Source of the DNA: Cymodocea nodosa | Taxonomy: Eukaryota > Streptophyta > Magnoliopsida > Alismatales > Cymodoceaceae | Assembly: GCA_036874045.1 (NCBI GenBank) | Contig: CM072340.1 | Coordinates: forward strand, 5,719,001-5,783,000 | Length of the DNA: 64,000 nucleotides | Reading direction: 5' to 3' | In this document: positions 22,627-34,206 of the stretch, piece after piece | Numbering within the stretch: position 1 is the stretch's first letter | How the letters are laid out: each line of letters begins with the position of its first letter | Notes under the pieces: generated by a model | The model's database searches: none | Told to the model about the DNA's origin: nothing | Seen by the model: the letters and a program-made list of their open reading frames with translations, nothing else | Translations under genes and position numbers: made by a program

Positions 22627-24103
22627 TGTTGAGTATTTTGTTTTAATGATGTGTGCTAAATGAAAATAATCATATTTGCTCAATTACTATTGCTTGTGAA
22701 AAGAAATTAAAATCATCAATTAATACAGAAAAATTTTACTGATATAAATACTTGTCTGTATTGGATCTGAAATTATGCTAAGTTAATAACTAGTCGTTTC
22801 GTTGCATTAATTTCACATTTAACTAAACGTTAAGTTAACGTATGTTTTTTTATTGAAAAGCATGATATGTTTTAAAGTTATATTTTCTGTATCATGTATA
22901 GTGCACGTTTAGACAACTCGTTAAGTTAGAGTTTTGTTTGTATAGAGATCACGTGAGAACTCATTAAGTTAGTGAGTAAAAGAAGAGACGAACTCGTTAA
23001 GTTAGTGTTATACACGTGGTGAAATTATAAGTTACGAATGTTATATTGTATCACGTGAGGTGCACATGTTTAACTCGTTAAGTTAACATAACTAAATGCG
23101 TTGAGTTGCTATATTGAATACTAAGGCAACACGTTAGGTTAGCGTTATAAACTTAAGCTATTATTTTTGGCACATGGTAAAATTCTTATGATAAAAATAT
23201 TTGTTTATTACTGGTTCGTTGAGTTATCTGTAACACAATAGAGATGGTTTGTTGAGTTAGCGTAACACCACAGACTTAGTTCGTTGAGTTAGCTATAGTA
23301 CTAGTCACGTGAATGGGCACATGAGGAACTCGTTAAGTTAGAAACATTAAGTTATATATATATTAATGTTACTCATTTAGTTAACATTAAAGTAACGACT
23401 TCTTATTATACTGATGAAAAATTTTGGACAAGAAAGTTTATTTTGCAGGAAATTTTTCAGAGATCCAAGACTGATGATTAAAGAAAATTCGAAATGTAAA
23501 CGTGGGTCAGAACGTGTGTATTTCGATGAAGGAAAAAGAAAAGACATGGAGAAGTGGAAAACTGGTAGTGATTAAACGTGGAGGATATGAATGAAATAAA
23601 GATACAGTATAAAAGGCACAGAATTCTTGTTGATAAAATTATCCCTGCACATAAAACGAAAAATCTTTTCAGGGATCAAAAACACCTCTTTGGGGAAAAT
23701 CTCTCAAGTGGAATAAAGTTCAGTGAAGAATAAAAAGGTAAGATTTACGTCACTGAAGATTTAAAGTATCAAAAGAAAGCAAATTCGGTGAAGCTTAAAA
23801 AGACAAGATATTCATCACTGAAGAATTGCTGAAGAAGAAAGAAGAAGAAGAAGAAGAAAGATCTCAAACAGGGAGAAATGTTTGTAGTTATGAAATTGTT
23901 TAGATGATACACGGTATCGAGATATAATTGCATCTACAATTTCTGAGGAGAATTGAATTGTATATTGTAATTGAAACCTTGAATAAAAATGATTTTATGA
24001 AAACAATGTCTCAACTTGTTTTTGAGTTTTAAAGTTTCAATTATATTCGAAAATATTGAAAAACACAATTCACCCCACTCTTGTGTAGCCATACGATCCT
24101 ACA
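22627..24103 (+). repeat. 5' LTR of copia element C
   Basis: TGTTGAGTATTTTG to GATCCTACA, 1,477 bp, type B. TATAAAAG at 23608-23615; poly(A)-like ACCTTGAATAAAAATG near 23980. It is shorter than its 3' partner (1,531 bp) by small deletions, one of them next to the purine-rich run before 23880. Confidence 0.9.
23608..23615 (+). promoter_or_regulatory. TATA box in 5' LTR of element C
   Basis: TATAAAAG in GATACAGTATAAAAGGCACA, the same context as the other type B LTRs. Confidence 0.6.
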
Positions 24104-24105
24104 AA

Positions 24106-24117
24106 TGGTATCGAAGC
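24106..24117 (+). other. Primer binding site of element C, mutated
   Basis: TGGTATCGAAGC two bases after the LTR. It matches the initiator Met tRNA complement apart from changes at positions 8 and 9 (GA instead of AG), so priming would be weakened. Confidence 0.85.
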
Positions 24118-24303
24118 ATTGTTAATAATCTTTGATATAAAATCGATACCAACTTATTTAATATCATTGTTTATTCTACCTTCCATATTTTTAAACAGAC
24201 ATTAATATCTAAGCATACGTTTAACCTTCTTGATTTAAGGCTCAAGTTGTTTTAAAGTTTTTAGACTGTTTAAAATCAAATAGGTTGAAAAATCTAAGAT
24301 AAG

Positions 24304-26318
24304 ATGGGTATTGGAAATGGTAATTTTTCTTTATATGAAGGCTAAAATCATAATCATCCTCCTTTATTTGATGGAATATATTTTGAATATTAGAAATATT
24401 GGATGACAGTTTTTCTTCAAAGTATAGATCATAAGTTGTGGTTCATGATTTCTAAATCATATACTCTGTTATCTACCCCTTATAATTCTTAGACAATTAC
24501 TGAAAAAGAAAATGAAACTCTGAATGCTAAAGGCTTAAGTATTTTATTTTGTGCATTGAGTTATGAACAGTTCAGTAAAGTGCCGGTATATAAATCTGCT
24601 TATGAGGTGTGGCATGCATTAGAAGTTTCACATGAAGGTACTTCTCAAGTTAAAGAGACTAAAATAAACATATTGATTCATAAGTATAAACTCTTTACGA
24701 TGCATGAAGACGAAAGTATTTCTGAGATGTTTTCTAGATTTCTTGATATCATAAACTCTTTAAAATGCTTAGGAAAAAATTTTGAACAGAAAGATTTGGT
24801 GAGGAAAATTCTCATATCCCTAAGTTCTAAATGGTCTAAGAAAGTAACGTCATTAGAGGAATCACGAGATTTAAATGTTTATACCATGAATGAACTTATA
24901 GGAAACTTAACAACTTATGAAGTTCAATTAAATGAATCACAAAGTCACAAAAACCAAAAATGAAGAAAGAAATAGCCTTCAAAATTAATTCAGATTCTGA
25001 TATATCTACTGATTCTGACGAGGATTTGATTTTGCTGACTAGGAAATTCAAGAAAGCATGGAAAACTAGGAAACAACAAAGGAACAGAAATGACAAACCC
25101 TCAACGTCAAAATCACTAAATGACAAGAATTCTTCAACTAGAAAGTATGTACGTTACAACTGTAAGAAACCTGGACATCTTTCTCTAGATTGTCCTATAA
25201 GGAAAAATGAAAAGAAAAGTAGGACAAATCAGAAGAAGACAGCTCAAAAAACTTAGAAAATGTTTTACAAGAAAAAGGCTTTGAAAGTCACTTTGGATGA
25301 CACGTCTGAAGAGTTTGAATCTAAGGAATCATCATCAAAATCTTCACATTTAGAAGGAGAACAACAGTTAGAAGACGTTGCTCATGTGTGCTTCATGGCA
25401 GATAAGTCTAAGGTAATATCTGATCCTGAAAGTCATTCAGATTTTAACTTTGATGAATTATTATGTGCTTATTGTGCATTATTACAAAAACTTAAAATTT
25501 GTAAACTGGAAAATAAGAATATTAGAAACTCTTTATCTATTGTGGAAGAAGAAAATAGTTTCCTGCCTACTACTTTAGAAACGTTTAAATGTGATAATGA
25601 AAATCATGGTAGAGATTTGCATAAATTTAGATTTAATGAATGTGTCTTGCATGAACAAATACAGAATACAAATGCTAAAAAATTAAAGATAGAATCTAAA
25701 AATGAAATGTTGAGAAAAAATATAAATAAACTTGAATTAGAGATAGATAAATTAAAACTGAGAGAGCTAAATTTAAATTCTACCATTGAGAAATGGAATT
25801 TAAGTCAAACTAAGTTAGACAAACTAACTAGTACCCCTGCGGTGACATATAAATTTGGCTTAGAATTTGATTATCCTAAATCTCAAGCCAATAAAGGATT
25901 TATTAGTTGCAGTTCAAGTAAATCTAAGACTAAAATTCCTTTTATCATGAAATAAGGTAATAAATATGTAGAAGTAGGTACTTCAAGGGATGAATCATGT
26001 AGTAATAATATAAATCAATGTGATTTGTCAAATTGTACATCTAACATGACTATTAATGTTTTTAAAAATCTTGTTTCTTGTTCTAGAAATTCAGTTTCTA
26101 ATGTTCCTAAAATTTCAGATAATTGTAGTAAACTGAAAATTCAGAAACTCGAGCATGTAATTCAAAACACTATTGTTAGACCAATTACTCATTCTACATG
26201 TGATAAATCTGAAAATTCTTGTGCAGAAAAGGATTTTGTATGTACGGAAAATGTTAATACTAGTACAAAATCTTGGTATAAACTCACTAAAATGTATGAG
26301 CATGACCAAATAAATTAA
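24304..26318 (+). pseudogene. Gag of copia element C, frameshifted
   Basis: ATG at 24304 (MGIGNGNFSLYEG), then stops near 24343, 24390 and 24490 in the first 65 codons. The gag domain is then open from about 24493 to 24963 (MHEDESISEMFSRFLDIINS). A one-base deletion near 24950, seen against element B, shifts the frame. The next frame holds SDSDEDLILLTRKFKKAWKT and a zinc knuckle near 25150 whose first Cys is lost (VRYNCKKPGHLSLDC). After a stop at 25254, an acidic segment and a Lys/Glu/Asn-rich coiled-coil-like region follow to 25955, and another stop separates the end. Better preserved than element B's gag. Confidence 0.85.
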
Positions 26319-26559
26319 CATCTGATAAAAATTGGTTTGGTCCTAGTTATACTACATCTGAAAACAAAAAGAATGATTATAAGAGCAATAATGCTATAAG
26401 TAAGTATGATGTTAGAAAAAAGTCTATAGTACTTACAACTAATAAGAATGTAAATGATAATGTTAAACTATTTTTAAACAAAAAGAAGAAATATGTGTTT
26501 AATGAACTTGATCCTCAACAACATTGGTACCAAGAAAAAGTTTTTCTTAATTTGTTTTG

Positions 26560-29500
26560 TAGGAGGAAACAACATCAAAATGGATCTTAGACAGTGGAGC
26601 GTCAAGTCACATGACTGGACGCAAAAGTCTACTACAAAATTTTACAAATACCATAAAAGGGAGTGTAACATTTGGAAACAAAAGCAAAGATAAAATCATA
26701 GGTATGGGCAATGTTCAAATAACTCTAACTTGTGTTATTTCGAATGTACTATATGTAGAAAACCTAGGATTTAATTTGCTGAGTGTTATAAAACTAATTG
26801 AAAATGGATATTATGTGGTGTTTGAAGATAATGTATGCAAAATTATTGATAAAAATACAAATGAAATTAAGTTTATTGCTAAAAGAAAAGGTTCTGTATG
26901 TATCTTATCTTTACCTTCTGGTGAATTTGATTTAAATTCATGTTTGCTAGCTGAAACTAATGATGCATATCTGTGGCATAAAAGGATTGGGCATATAAAT
27001 ATGAAACTGTTACATAAACTATCTAGAAAACATTTTGTGAGAGGTTTACCAAAGATTAAATACTCAAAAGACTTTATGTGTGATGCATGTGAGTTAGGTA
27101 AACTTTATAAAAACTCTTTTAAATCCAAAACTAATATTTCAAGCAAGAGAGTCTTAGAACTTATACATATGGATCTATTTGGACCAACAAGAATCCTGAG
27201 TCTTGATGGTAAACGATATGTATTTGTTTTAGTAGATGACTTCTCTAGATACACTTGGGTATATTTTCTAGCATCTAAGATAGAAGTTTTTGAAAAGTTT
27301 AAAATGTTTTGCAATCTTGTTCAAAATGAACAAAGTGTCTCTATTCAAAAACTTAGGAGTGATCATGGTACTGAATTTGATAATGATCAAATGGATAATT
27401 ATTGTAATAAGCATGGCATTGATCACAGATTTTCTTTTCCAAAAGCACCATGTCAAAATGGTGTTGTTGAGAGAAAGAATAGATCACTTCAAGAGATGGC
27501 TAAAACTATGTTGAATGAACATAAGTTACCTCAAAATCTTTGGGCTGAAGTAGTGAATACAACTTGTTATATTATTAACAGAAGTCATTTAAGACCTCGT
27601 GTTAAGAAAACTCCTTTTGAAATTATGTTTAATAGGGTTCCAAAAATTTCCTATATGAAACTATTTGGCTGCAAGTGTTTTATTCTTAATACTAAGGATA
27701 AAAGGGATAAATTTCAAGCCAAAGCGGATGAAGGAATTTTTGTAGGTTACTCTACTAGAAGTAAAGCCTATAGAGTATATAACAAGACTTCTAGAACTAT
27801 TAAAGAAACCCTCCATGTAAGCTTCAATGAAAATTCTTTTAGAGAATCTCAATCTAAAGCTGATAATGATGATATGATCAATTTTACAAAAGATTTAGAG
27901 ATCAATAGAGAGATTGAAGATTTATTTGAGAAAATCAAAAATATGAACTTAGATGATCAAACTAATGGTGAAAGTGATAGACCTTCAGATGTTGATGAGA
28001 ATATTGAGGAAAATCAGACAAATTGGCGTTATTCTTCATCACATCACATTACTCAACCTATTGGTAATATTAATGAGGGAGTTAAAACTAGAGCTTTAGT
28101 AAATTTAAATAGTATGTGTATGTTTATTTCTATGGTGGAACCAAAGAATATACAAGAAGCATTATCTGATGAAAATTGGATAGTGGCAATGCAAGAAGAA
28201 CTAAATCAATTCATCAGAAATGATGTTTGGGAATTAGTCTCTCCACCAGAAAATCAATCCATAATAGGTACAAAGTGGATCTTTAGAAACAAAACTAATG
28301 AAACTAGTCAAGTTATAAGGAACAAAGCTAGACTAGTTGCACAATGGTATACACAAGAAGAAGGACTAGATTATGATGAAACATTTGCTTCTATGCCTAG
28401 GTTAGAAAGTATTAGAATATTATTGGCATATGCTTGTTATATGGATTTTAAATTATTTCAAATGGATGTAAAGAGTGCATTTCTAAATGGTTTAATTAAT
28501 GAATAAGTCTATGTAAAACAACCACCTGGCTTTGAAGATATTAAAAATCCTGACTTTGTGTATAAATTGAAGAAAGCCTTATATGGTTTGAAGCAAGCAC
28601 CTAGATCATGGTATGAAAGATTATCTACTTTTTTAATAGAAAAAGGCTATATCATGGGAAAAGTGGATCATACTCTATTTATCAAGAGAGATGGTAAAGA
28701 TCAGATTGTTGTTCAAATATACGTGGATGATATAATCTTTGGAGCAACCTTTGATAAGCTGATAAAAATATTCTCTAAAGAGATAACTAATCAATTTGAA
28801 ATGAGTATGATAGGAGAACTTTCATATTTTCTAGGACTTCAAATTAAGTAAATGAATAAAGGTATATTTTTAAATCAGGAAAAATATGTAGATGAAATGC
28901 TTAAGAAATTTAATTTTAATGATACAAGGACTCAAGGAACTCCTATGAGTACTTCTTTAAAGTTAGATATTGATGACATAGGAAAATCAATAGATCAAAG
29001 AAAATACAGAAGTATGATTGGTTCTTTACTTTATTTGATTGCTAGTAGACCTGATGTTATGTTTGCAATGTGTGTTTGTGTTAGATTTCAATCTAATCCT
29101 AAAGAATCACACTCAATTGTAGTTAAAAGAATATTTACATATATACAAGGAACTAAAATTTTGGGACTGCATTATTCTAAGGATAGTTCAATAAATCTTA
29201 TAGGATATACTAATGCAGATTATGCAGGATCTAAATCTAATAGAAAAAGTACAAGTGGATCATGTCAATTATTGGGAAATAATTTGGTGTCATGGTTTAG
29301 TAAAAAGCAAAACTGTGTAGCACTTTCTACTATTGAAGCTGAATATGTTGATGATGCACTGTGTTGCACTCAGATTCTATGGATGAGGCAAACCTTAGAA
29401 GATTTTGGATTATCTTATAATACAACTGAGATTTATTGTGACAGTAATTCTACAATAAATCTTTCCAAAAATCCTGTATTACATTCTAGAGCAAAGCATA

Positions 29501-29670
29501 TAGAGGTTAGACATCATTTTCTAAGAGATAACATAATTAAAGGAAAAATTAAATTAGAATTTGTGTCTAGTAAAAATCAATGAGCTGATATATTTACAAA
29601 ACCTCTAGACGAAAATACATTCTGCAACATTAGGTTAAATTTGGATATTTGTAGGCTATGTGATGTGTAA
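26560..29670 (+). pseudogene. Pol of copia element C (PR-IN-RT-RH), near-complete frame with three stops
   Basis: One frame of about 1,035 codons, open for 631 codons from 26611 to 28506. Protease WILDSGASSHMTG near 26581. Integrase HHCC finger (LWHKRIGHIN near 26970; MCDACELGK near 27077), catalytic residues in MDLFGP/LVDDFSRYTW (27170-27250), SDHGTEFDND near 27357 and NGVVERKNRS near 27460. RT: YDETFASMPRLESIRILL near 28373, YGLKQAPRSW near 28585, IYVDDIIFGA near 28717. RNase H: YTNADYAGSKSNRKSTSG near 29205, DIFTKPL near 29586. Stops are at 28504, 28850 and 29581. All catalytic residues I can locate are present, so this is the freshest copia pol in the window. Confidence 0.92.
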
Positions 29671-31260
29671 AATGCTTAAACTCCACATAAAAAGATAAAT
29701 ACTATTGATGATGTTGTTCACCTCATAGATATTATTTACTTATCATAAATATCTAAAGTAATATCTAAACTGCTGCTTAAGATACTATGTATTTATTATA
29801 AAATCATAGTAGCATCTTATTGATTTTAAGTAGTTTATCAATTTTAATTGTTTTTACGATTTTAAGTGGAAGTGTAAATGAAAAACATTAAATACTTCTG
29901 ACATTCTGAAATTTTGATTAAGTGTTTTCTTTGAATCAAGGAAAGTGCATATGATCATGCATGAATTTGACTTAATTGATTAAACTTGTAGAATAAGTTA
30001 TATGTAACTCATCTTAAACTCTTTATCAAAAGTATAAGCTTATTGAAACTGATTCATATTCTCAGTAAAATCATAGAAGTAAAAATTGTATGAGATTTGT
30101 GTTTTATTGCATCTGTATTAATGGAATACATATATACTGTGCTTAAAATGAAAAGTGCTTACAAAGTGAAAATCTTTGAGAGTTTATTGATCAGTTTGAT
30201 CACGAGCCTTCTGTACTTGAGTAGATAGGTATGTAAGGATTGTTGTCCTCATAAAGGATTCTTTAAATCTGGCAACCTAAGGTCCTGATCAGATCTGGGA
30301 TTGTTGACTGAAAGCTCATTACACGGCTATATTAAAAAGCTCTTGTATGATTCAAGCTTTTCAAACTAACTTTTAAAGAAAATTATCAATAATTACTGTT
30401 TTGAAAAGAAAAAGTTGTTTCATTAATTACAGATATCTTTGAATCAAATATAGTTTCTACCAATATAACTACTGAGTTATTGAATCAACATTAGTACTTT
30501 TGAAAACGTTTATTTGAAATACATTCTTTTATTCTCCTTGAATTAATCATATTGAGTTCAAAGTTATGTTTTGATTCATATACAGTAGGAATTGATTCTA
30601 GAAATCATTTTTGATAAAGTCAGACTAATGGAAGTTTCTAAAAAGAAAATTTAATAGTATAGTTATACTTAACATCTATTGTTATACAAGTATATTTTGT
30701 ATTTTGATTGAATATATATATAAAGTATATTTGTAGGGGGAGGATTGACAATGTCCAAAACAGATTAATATAATTCAGAATACAAATCTTGGTTAATTTG
30801 AATTAATGTCCTCTTAATAGCTTGATGAAAAAATTTAAAAAGACAAACAAACTATTTTAGATTCAAAGGATAGGAATGTTAAAATAGTTTACAATGTTCT
30901 CAAGAAAATGGTAAGGTATAGCTATTGTGATGTGTTCGGAACGTTTCAGTTGGAAGCATCCGAAAATATTTTTAAATGTACTAACTGGACGTTATGTTAG
31001 ATAAGGTAACATGTAAAACTGCCTCTTGACAGTGTTTTACTTGTTAGGTTAGTTAACTTAGCGAGTTATACTTGAATATTTCAGGTACCTTGATTGAATA
31101 AACTTTATTCAATATTTATTTAATATCTAAACTCGACTTCTCTTCACGTTGAGTTATTTGCCTAAAACCCTATTTAAACACTTATTACACGGGCACTTAG
31201 GTTATTCGTAAACTCTATCAAGAAAATATTTCCCGCTTGTTGCTGTTACAACCTACGACG
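29671..31260 (+). other. Pol-ORF3 spacer of element C
   Basis: Non-coding, collinear with 17865-19375. It holds the conserved inverted repeat at 29778-29819, a purine block GTAGGGGGAGGATTGACAA near 30733, and CGAGTTA / TGAGTTA repeats near 31060-31160. Relative to element B there is a short extra stretch near 30915-30975 containing CGGAACGTTTCAG and CATCCGAAA. No gene seen. Confidence 0.75.
29778..29819 (+). other. Conserved inverted repeat between pol and ORF3 (element C copy)
   Basis: TTAAGATACTATG pairs with CATAGTAGCATCTTA. One stem base differs from the copy at 17968-18009 while the layout is the same. Confidence 0.6.
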
Positions 31261-31494
31261 ATGGTCTCCAAGTTCTACAAATGTCGTGGTAGAGGAAAAG
31301 GTAAAAGTAGAGGAGATGCAAAAGGAAAAGAAATCGAAAATGATGAAGTTCCACGCACTTGGTTCAAGAAAATATTTCGAGTGGACAAAAGGTAAATAGA
31401 AATTTATAGAGATTACTTCTTTCCTCAAGGTATACTAGATGAAGTTAGACAAGAGTTTCAAAATACTAATGAAAATATTACATACATGGGTATT
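31261..31494 (+). pseudogene. ORF3 of element C, 5' part before the gypsy insertion
   Basis: ATGGTCTCCAAGTTC at 31261 encodes MVSKFYKCRGRGKGK, then VPRTWFKKIFRVDKR, a TAA at 31393, and EIYRDYFFPQGILDEVRQE, ending at YMGI. The next bases are the start of the gypsy LTR; the frame resumes at 45367 with RSKFDREYR. GTATT at 31490-31494 is the left target duplication. Confidence 0.85.
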
Positions 31495-33365
31495 TGTTTG
31501 TGTCTTCCCAGCATGATACCAGAATATCTAATTAGATCTCCAATAACGTACCAGAAAAACTTGGATTTGTTACTTCTATTTTTACTTAGTTAATTTATTT
31601 TTATGCCTATTCTTTTTCTTTTAGAAGTAAACAAACAACCTTTAATACAATTTAGATATTAATTCCAATTTGTACTTTAACTGCAAGTACACAATGTCTA
31701 TTGTATCAGTGTGCAAGTAGAGGTCGATCCCATAGGGAATTGCTTAAGAGTTTAGAACTGTCCGTTTGTTAACAATCAAATTTATATATTCAATAAGCTC
31801 TCCATTGAATTACAGTTAACTCAATGGATAAAGTTCGTTGAGTTATAGCTAACTCAACGGACTAACCTTGTAGACTTAAGTTAACTCCACGAGCCTATCT
31901 TTTCTTTTTAATACTGCTTTTTACAAAGGAATTCAACCAACCATTGGGCGATTCCACAGATTGTAAATAACATCAATTAAGCTCTTTAATGTTTGTAAAC
32001 ACTGGATTTATCATTAAGTAATACTAACATTCAGATAATTCAAATAATAACCATTAAAATCTTTAAGTCTTTTAAACGAACCAATTTTAGTAAACTGTAA
32101 AACTAAAACAAACATAAAACAATCACAACACTGACAAAGATAACATTAATCACGAACAACACAAACAATACAACACTCAAATACAACATACAATAGCAGA
32201 TAAGTTGTTTTTGGTATTTTTAGTTTAATATGAACATGGAAATGGGCGAAAGGTGAAATGTAAAGTAATCTCAATCAACAGTAAATACTTCTGTCACTAC
32301 ATACGACACAATTACACCACTGAAAATTAAACCACTTACAATCCTATCTCCTCTCCCTATAGAATCGCGAGTCCAGAATTGCAAGATAATCTCCTCTTCA
32401 GCATACAAGCATCAACCCGAAGTCAAGGCTAGAAGCTTTACGATCTCCTGAAATATGAGTCGGCGCTTAGTGAAAATGGCTTCCCTTCCCGCGACGCGAT
32501 CACTCCTCACAATGGTTGTCAAGCATCGTGTTTTGCTCAGAATCGACCCAACATCAAGAAAGTATTCTCATAGACCTCCAATGGTTTGTGATTATGGTGT
32601 ATATGGTGGTGGTAACGATGGTTGGTGTAGTACTTTGGAGAATTGCCGATACTGTCTGTAGAAAGCTCGGTGCTTCTCCTTTGTACACACTGGTCGTCTA
32701 TCGGTCACCCACGCACCCTTTTCTTCTTTTCTTTTATATTTCTTCAGTAGTAACTGCTTCTGCTTGAATGGTTGGTTGGATTTCCTTCATTCATATCAAC
32801 AGCGATGATTTCTTCTCCCTATGCAATACATGCAATCGTGGTTTTTCTTCCAACTATCCTGTTTCTGCAACTGCTACAGTGGCATATTAGGAAATAAATA
32901 GTCCGTGGAGTTACAGATAACTCAACGGACTTTCTTCGTTGATTTAACTATAAAACACATGCATAAATTTAACTATCTGATGCTCAGGTGCATTTCAGAT
33001 ACATACAAACTTAACTATCTGATGCTTAGATGCATTTTGGATACTTACAAACTTAACTATCTGATGCTCAGATGCATTTCGGATAGTTACAGATAACTCA
33101 CCGATATATAACTTAAGTAAATCTACCAAATCTCGACACGTGTCAACAGCAGTTTAATAATAAAATACACATTTCGGAGAGTTACAGGTCTAACTATCCG
33201 ATGCTCAGAAGCATTTCGGATAGTTATAGATTACTCACCGAAAGTCCACTTAAGTCACTTTACCAGAACATGACACGTGTCCTCAGCTATTTTATAAATA
33301 AAAAGAGATTTCGGAGGGTTACACATATAACTATCTGATGCCCAACTGCAATTTCGGATAGTTAG
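31495..33365 (-). repeat. Gypsy 3' LTR, with its U3 start replaced
   Basis: Starts TGTTTGTGTCTTCC on the plus strand and is collinear with the other LTR from 43410 to about 44950. It holds about 335 bp (32796-33130) that the other copy lacks, and loses homology at about 33366. Palindromic arms (TCAACGGA near 31850, TTCGGAGAGTTA near 33173) and ACACGTGT (33136-33143) are present. The other LTR's last 400 bp, which is the U3 start on the minus strand, have no counterpart here. Confidence 0.82.
32950..33100. repeat. Short tandem repeat inside gypsy LTR
   Basis: Three to four copies of a unit of about 42-45 bp built on AACTTAACTATCTGATGC, TCAGATGCATTT and GGATACTTACA. It sits in the segment missing from the other LTR and is made of the same TAACTATC(C/T)GA arms as the rest of the LTR. 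Confidence 0.75.
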
Positions 33366-33769
33366 ATATAAATTATTCTACAAGTTCAATCAGTCAAATT
33401 AAATGTATTTTTAATCATATGTGTTTCATTTAATCTAGAATTCACATCTCAGCTCCTTCAGGACTTCAGATAATTTATTGATTTTTCATTAAGCATTCTG
33501 ATTTCATTTTAAAATCGTGAAACTGTTAAACTCATGAAATTCAGAAAAAACATAAGATACTATATCTAGATTTGCATAAATAGTAAATTCTATAGCATCA
33601 TATATAGCCTTCTAAATATAACATTCAAGGAGTTACAGATTATAAATTTTACAGTCTCAATTATCGGATAGTTATAGCAAGTTCATAAAAAATTTTAATT
33701 TCCACAAAACTTTACGGTACCATTTTAATTTTTTTAATTAACAAACTTACATGGTTGTTACTTTAATTA
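33366..33769 (-). other. Chimeric segment, part resembling copia pol-ORF3 spacer
   Basis: On the minus strand, about 33600-33366 reads like the copia spacer at 17990-18195: an ATAGTATCTTAT block, then TTTCACGATTTTAA, then GACTGATTGAACTTGTAGAA, in the same order. It stands where the start of the gypsy 3' LTR should be. The rest, to 33769, is AT-rich with one TAACTATCCGATAA arm near 33660. Homology is by eye and diverged. Confidence 0.5.
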
Positions 33770-33781
33770 CCTCCCCCCCAT
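33770..33781 (-). other. Polypurine tract of the gypsy element
   Basis: Minus strand ATGGGGGGGAGG, preceded by TTGAGGACAATGCAAAATGT. A GGACAATG block before a G-rich tract is common just upstream of the 3' LTR in plant gypsy elements. Confidence 0.75.
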
Positions 33782-34206
33782 ACCTACATTTTGCATTGTC
33801 CTCAATGTAAAAGATTTGACAATAAATATAGTAATTGTAGCAGGCATGAATACAATTTTGTTGATTAAAATTCAGAATAAGTAATTAGTTACATACCTTG
33901 TTTTGTTTGTATCTCCTTCTACATATTTCGATTTTTGATTCTGAAAACTTTTCATTCACAGATAAAAGCAAAAAATATATAACAAAATAACATTTAACAG
34001 ATATTGATAATTCAATGTCTTGTGTGGAACCCAGGCTCCTATGCCTTTGGTGGCTCACAAGCAAGCCAATTGGTTTCCCAAAACAGATACCAACAAACTG
34101 GATTGATATTTTGTTTTTTTTTTCTTTTATAAAATAAAATGAAAACTATATTTTTTCTAAAAATAAACGTAGAATACACACAACATTAAACACACAAAAT
34201 CATAGC
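33782..34206 (-). other. Gene-free stretch between F-box-like gene and polypurine tract
   Basis: About 425 bp of AT-rich sequence downstream of the F-box-like frame. I see only T- and A-runs and the GGACAATG block next to the polypurine tract. Confidence 0.6.

Noticed and set aside
22359-22646. 95-codon plus-strand frame
   Set aside because: Antisense to the layer D ORF3 acidic segment; a shadow frame.
32455-32767. Frames with a repeated copy at 44371-44859 that look conserved
   Set aside because: The conservation comes from the two LTRs of the gypsy element. The frames differ between copies and have no domain.
32950-33100. CRISPR-like array of short repeats
   Set aside because: Units are directly adjacent without unique spacers, in a plant LTR; an ordinary tandem repeat.
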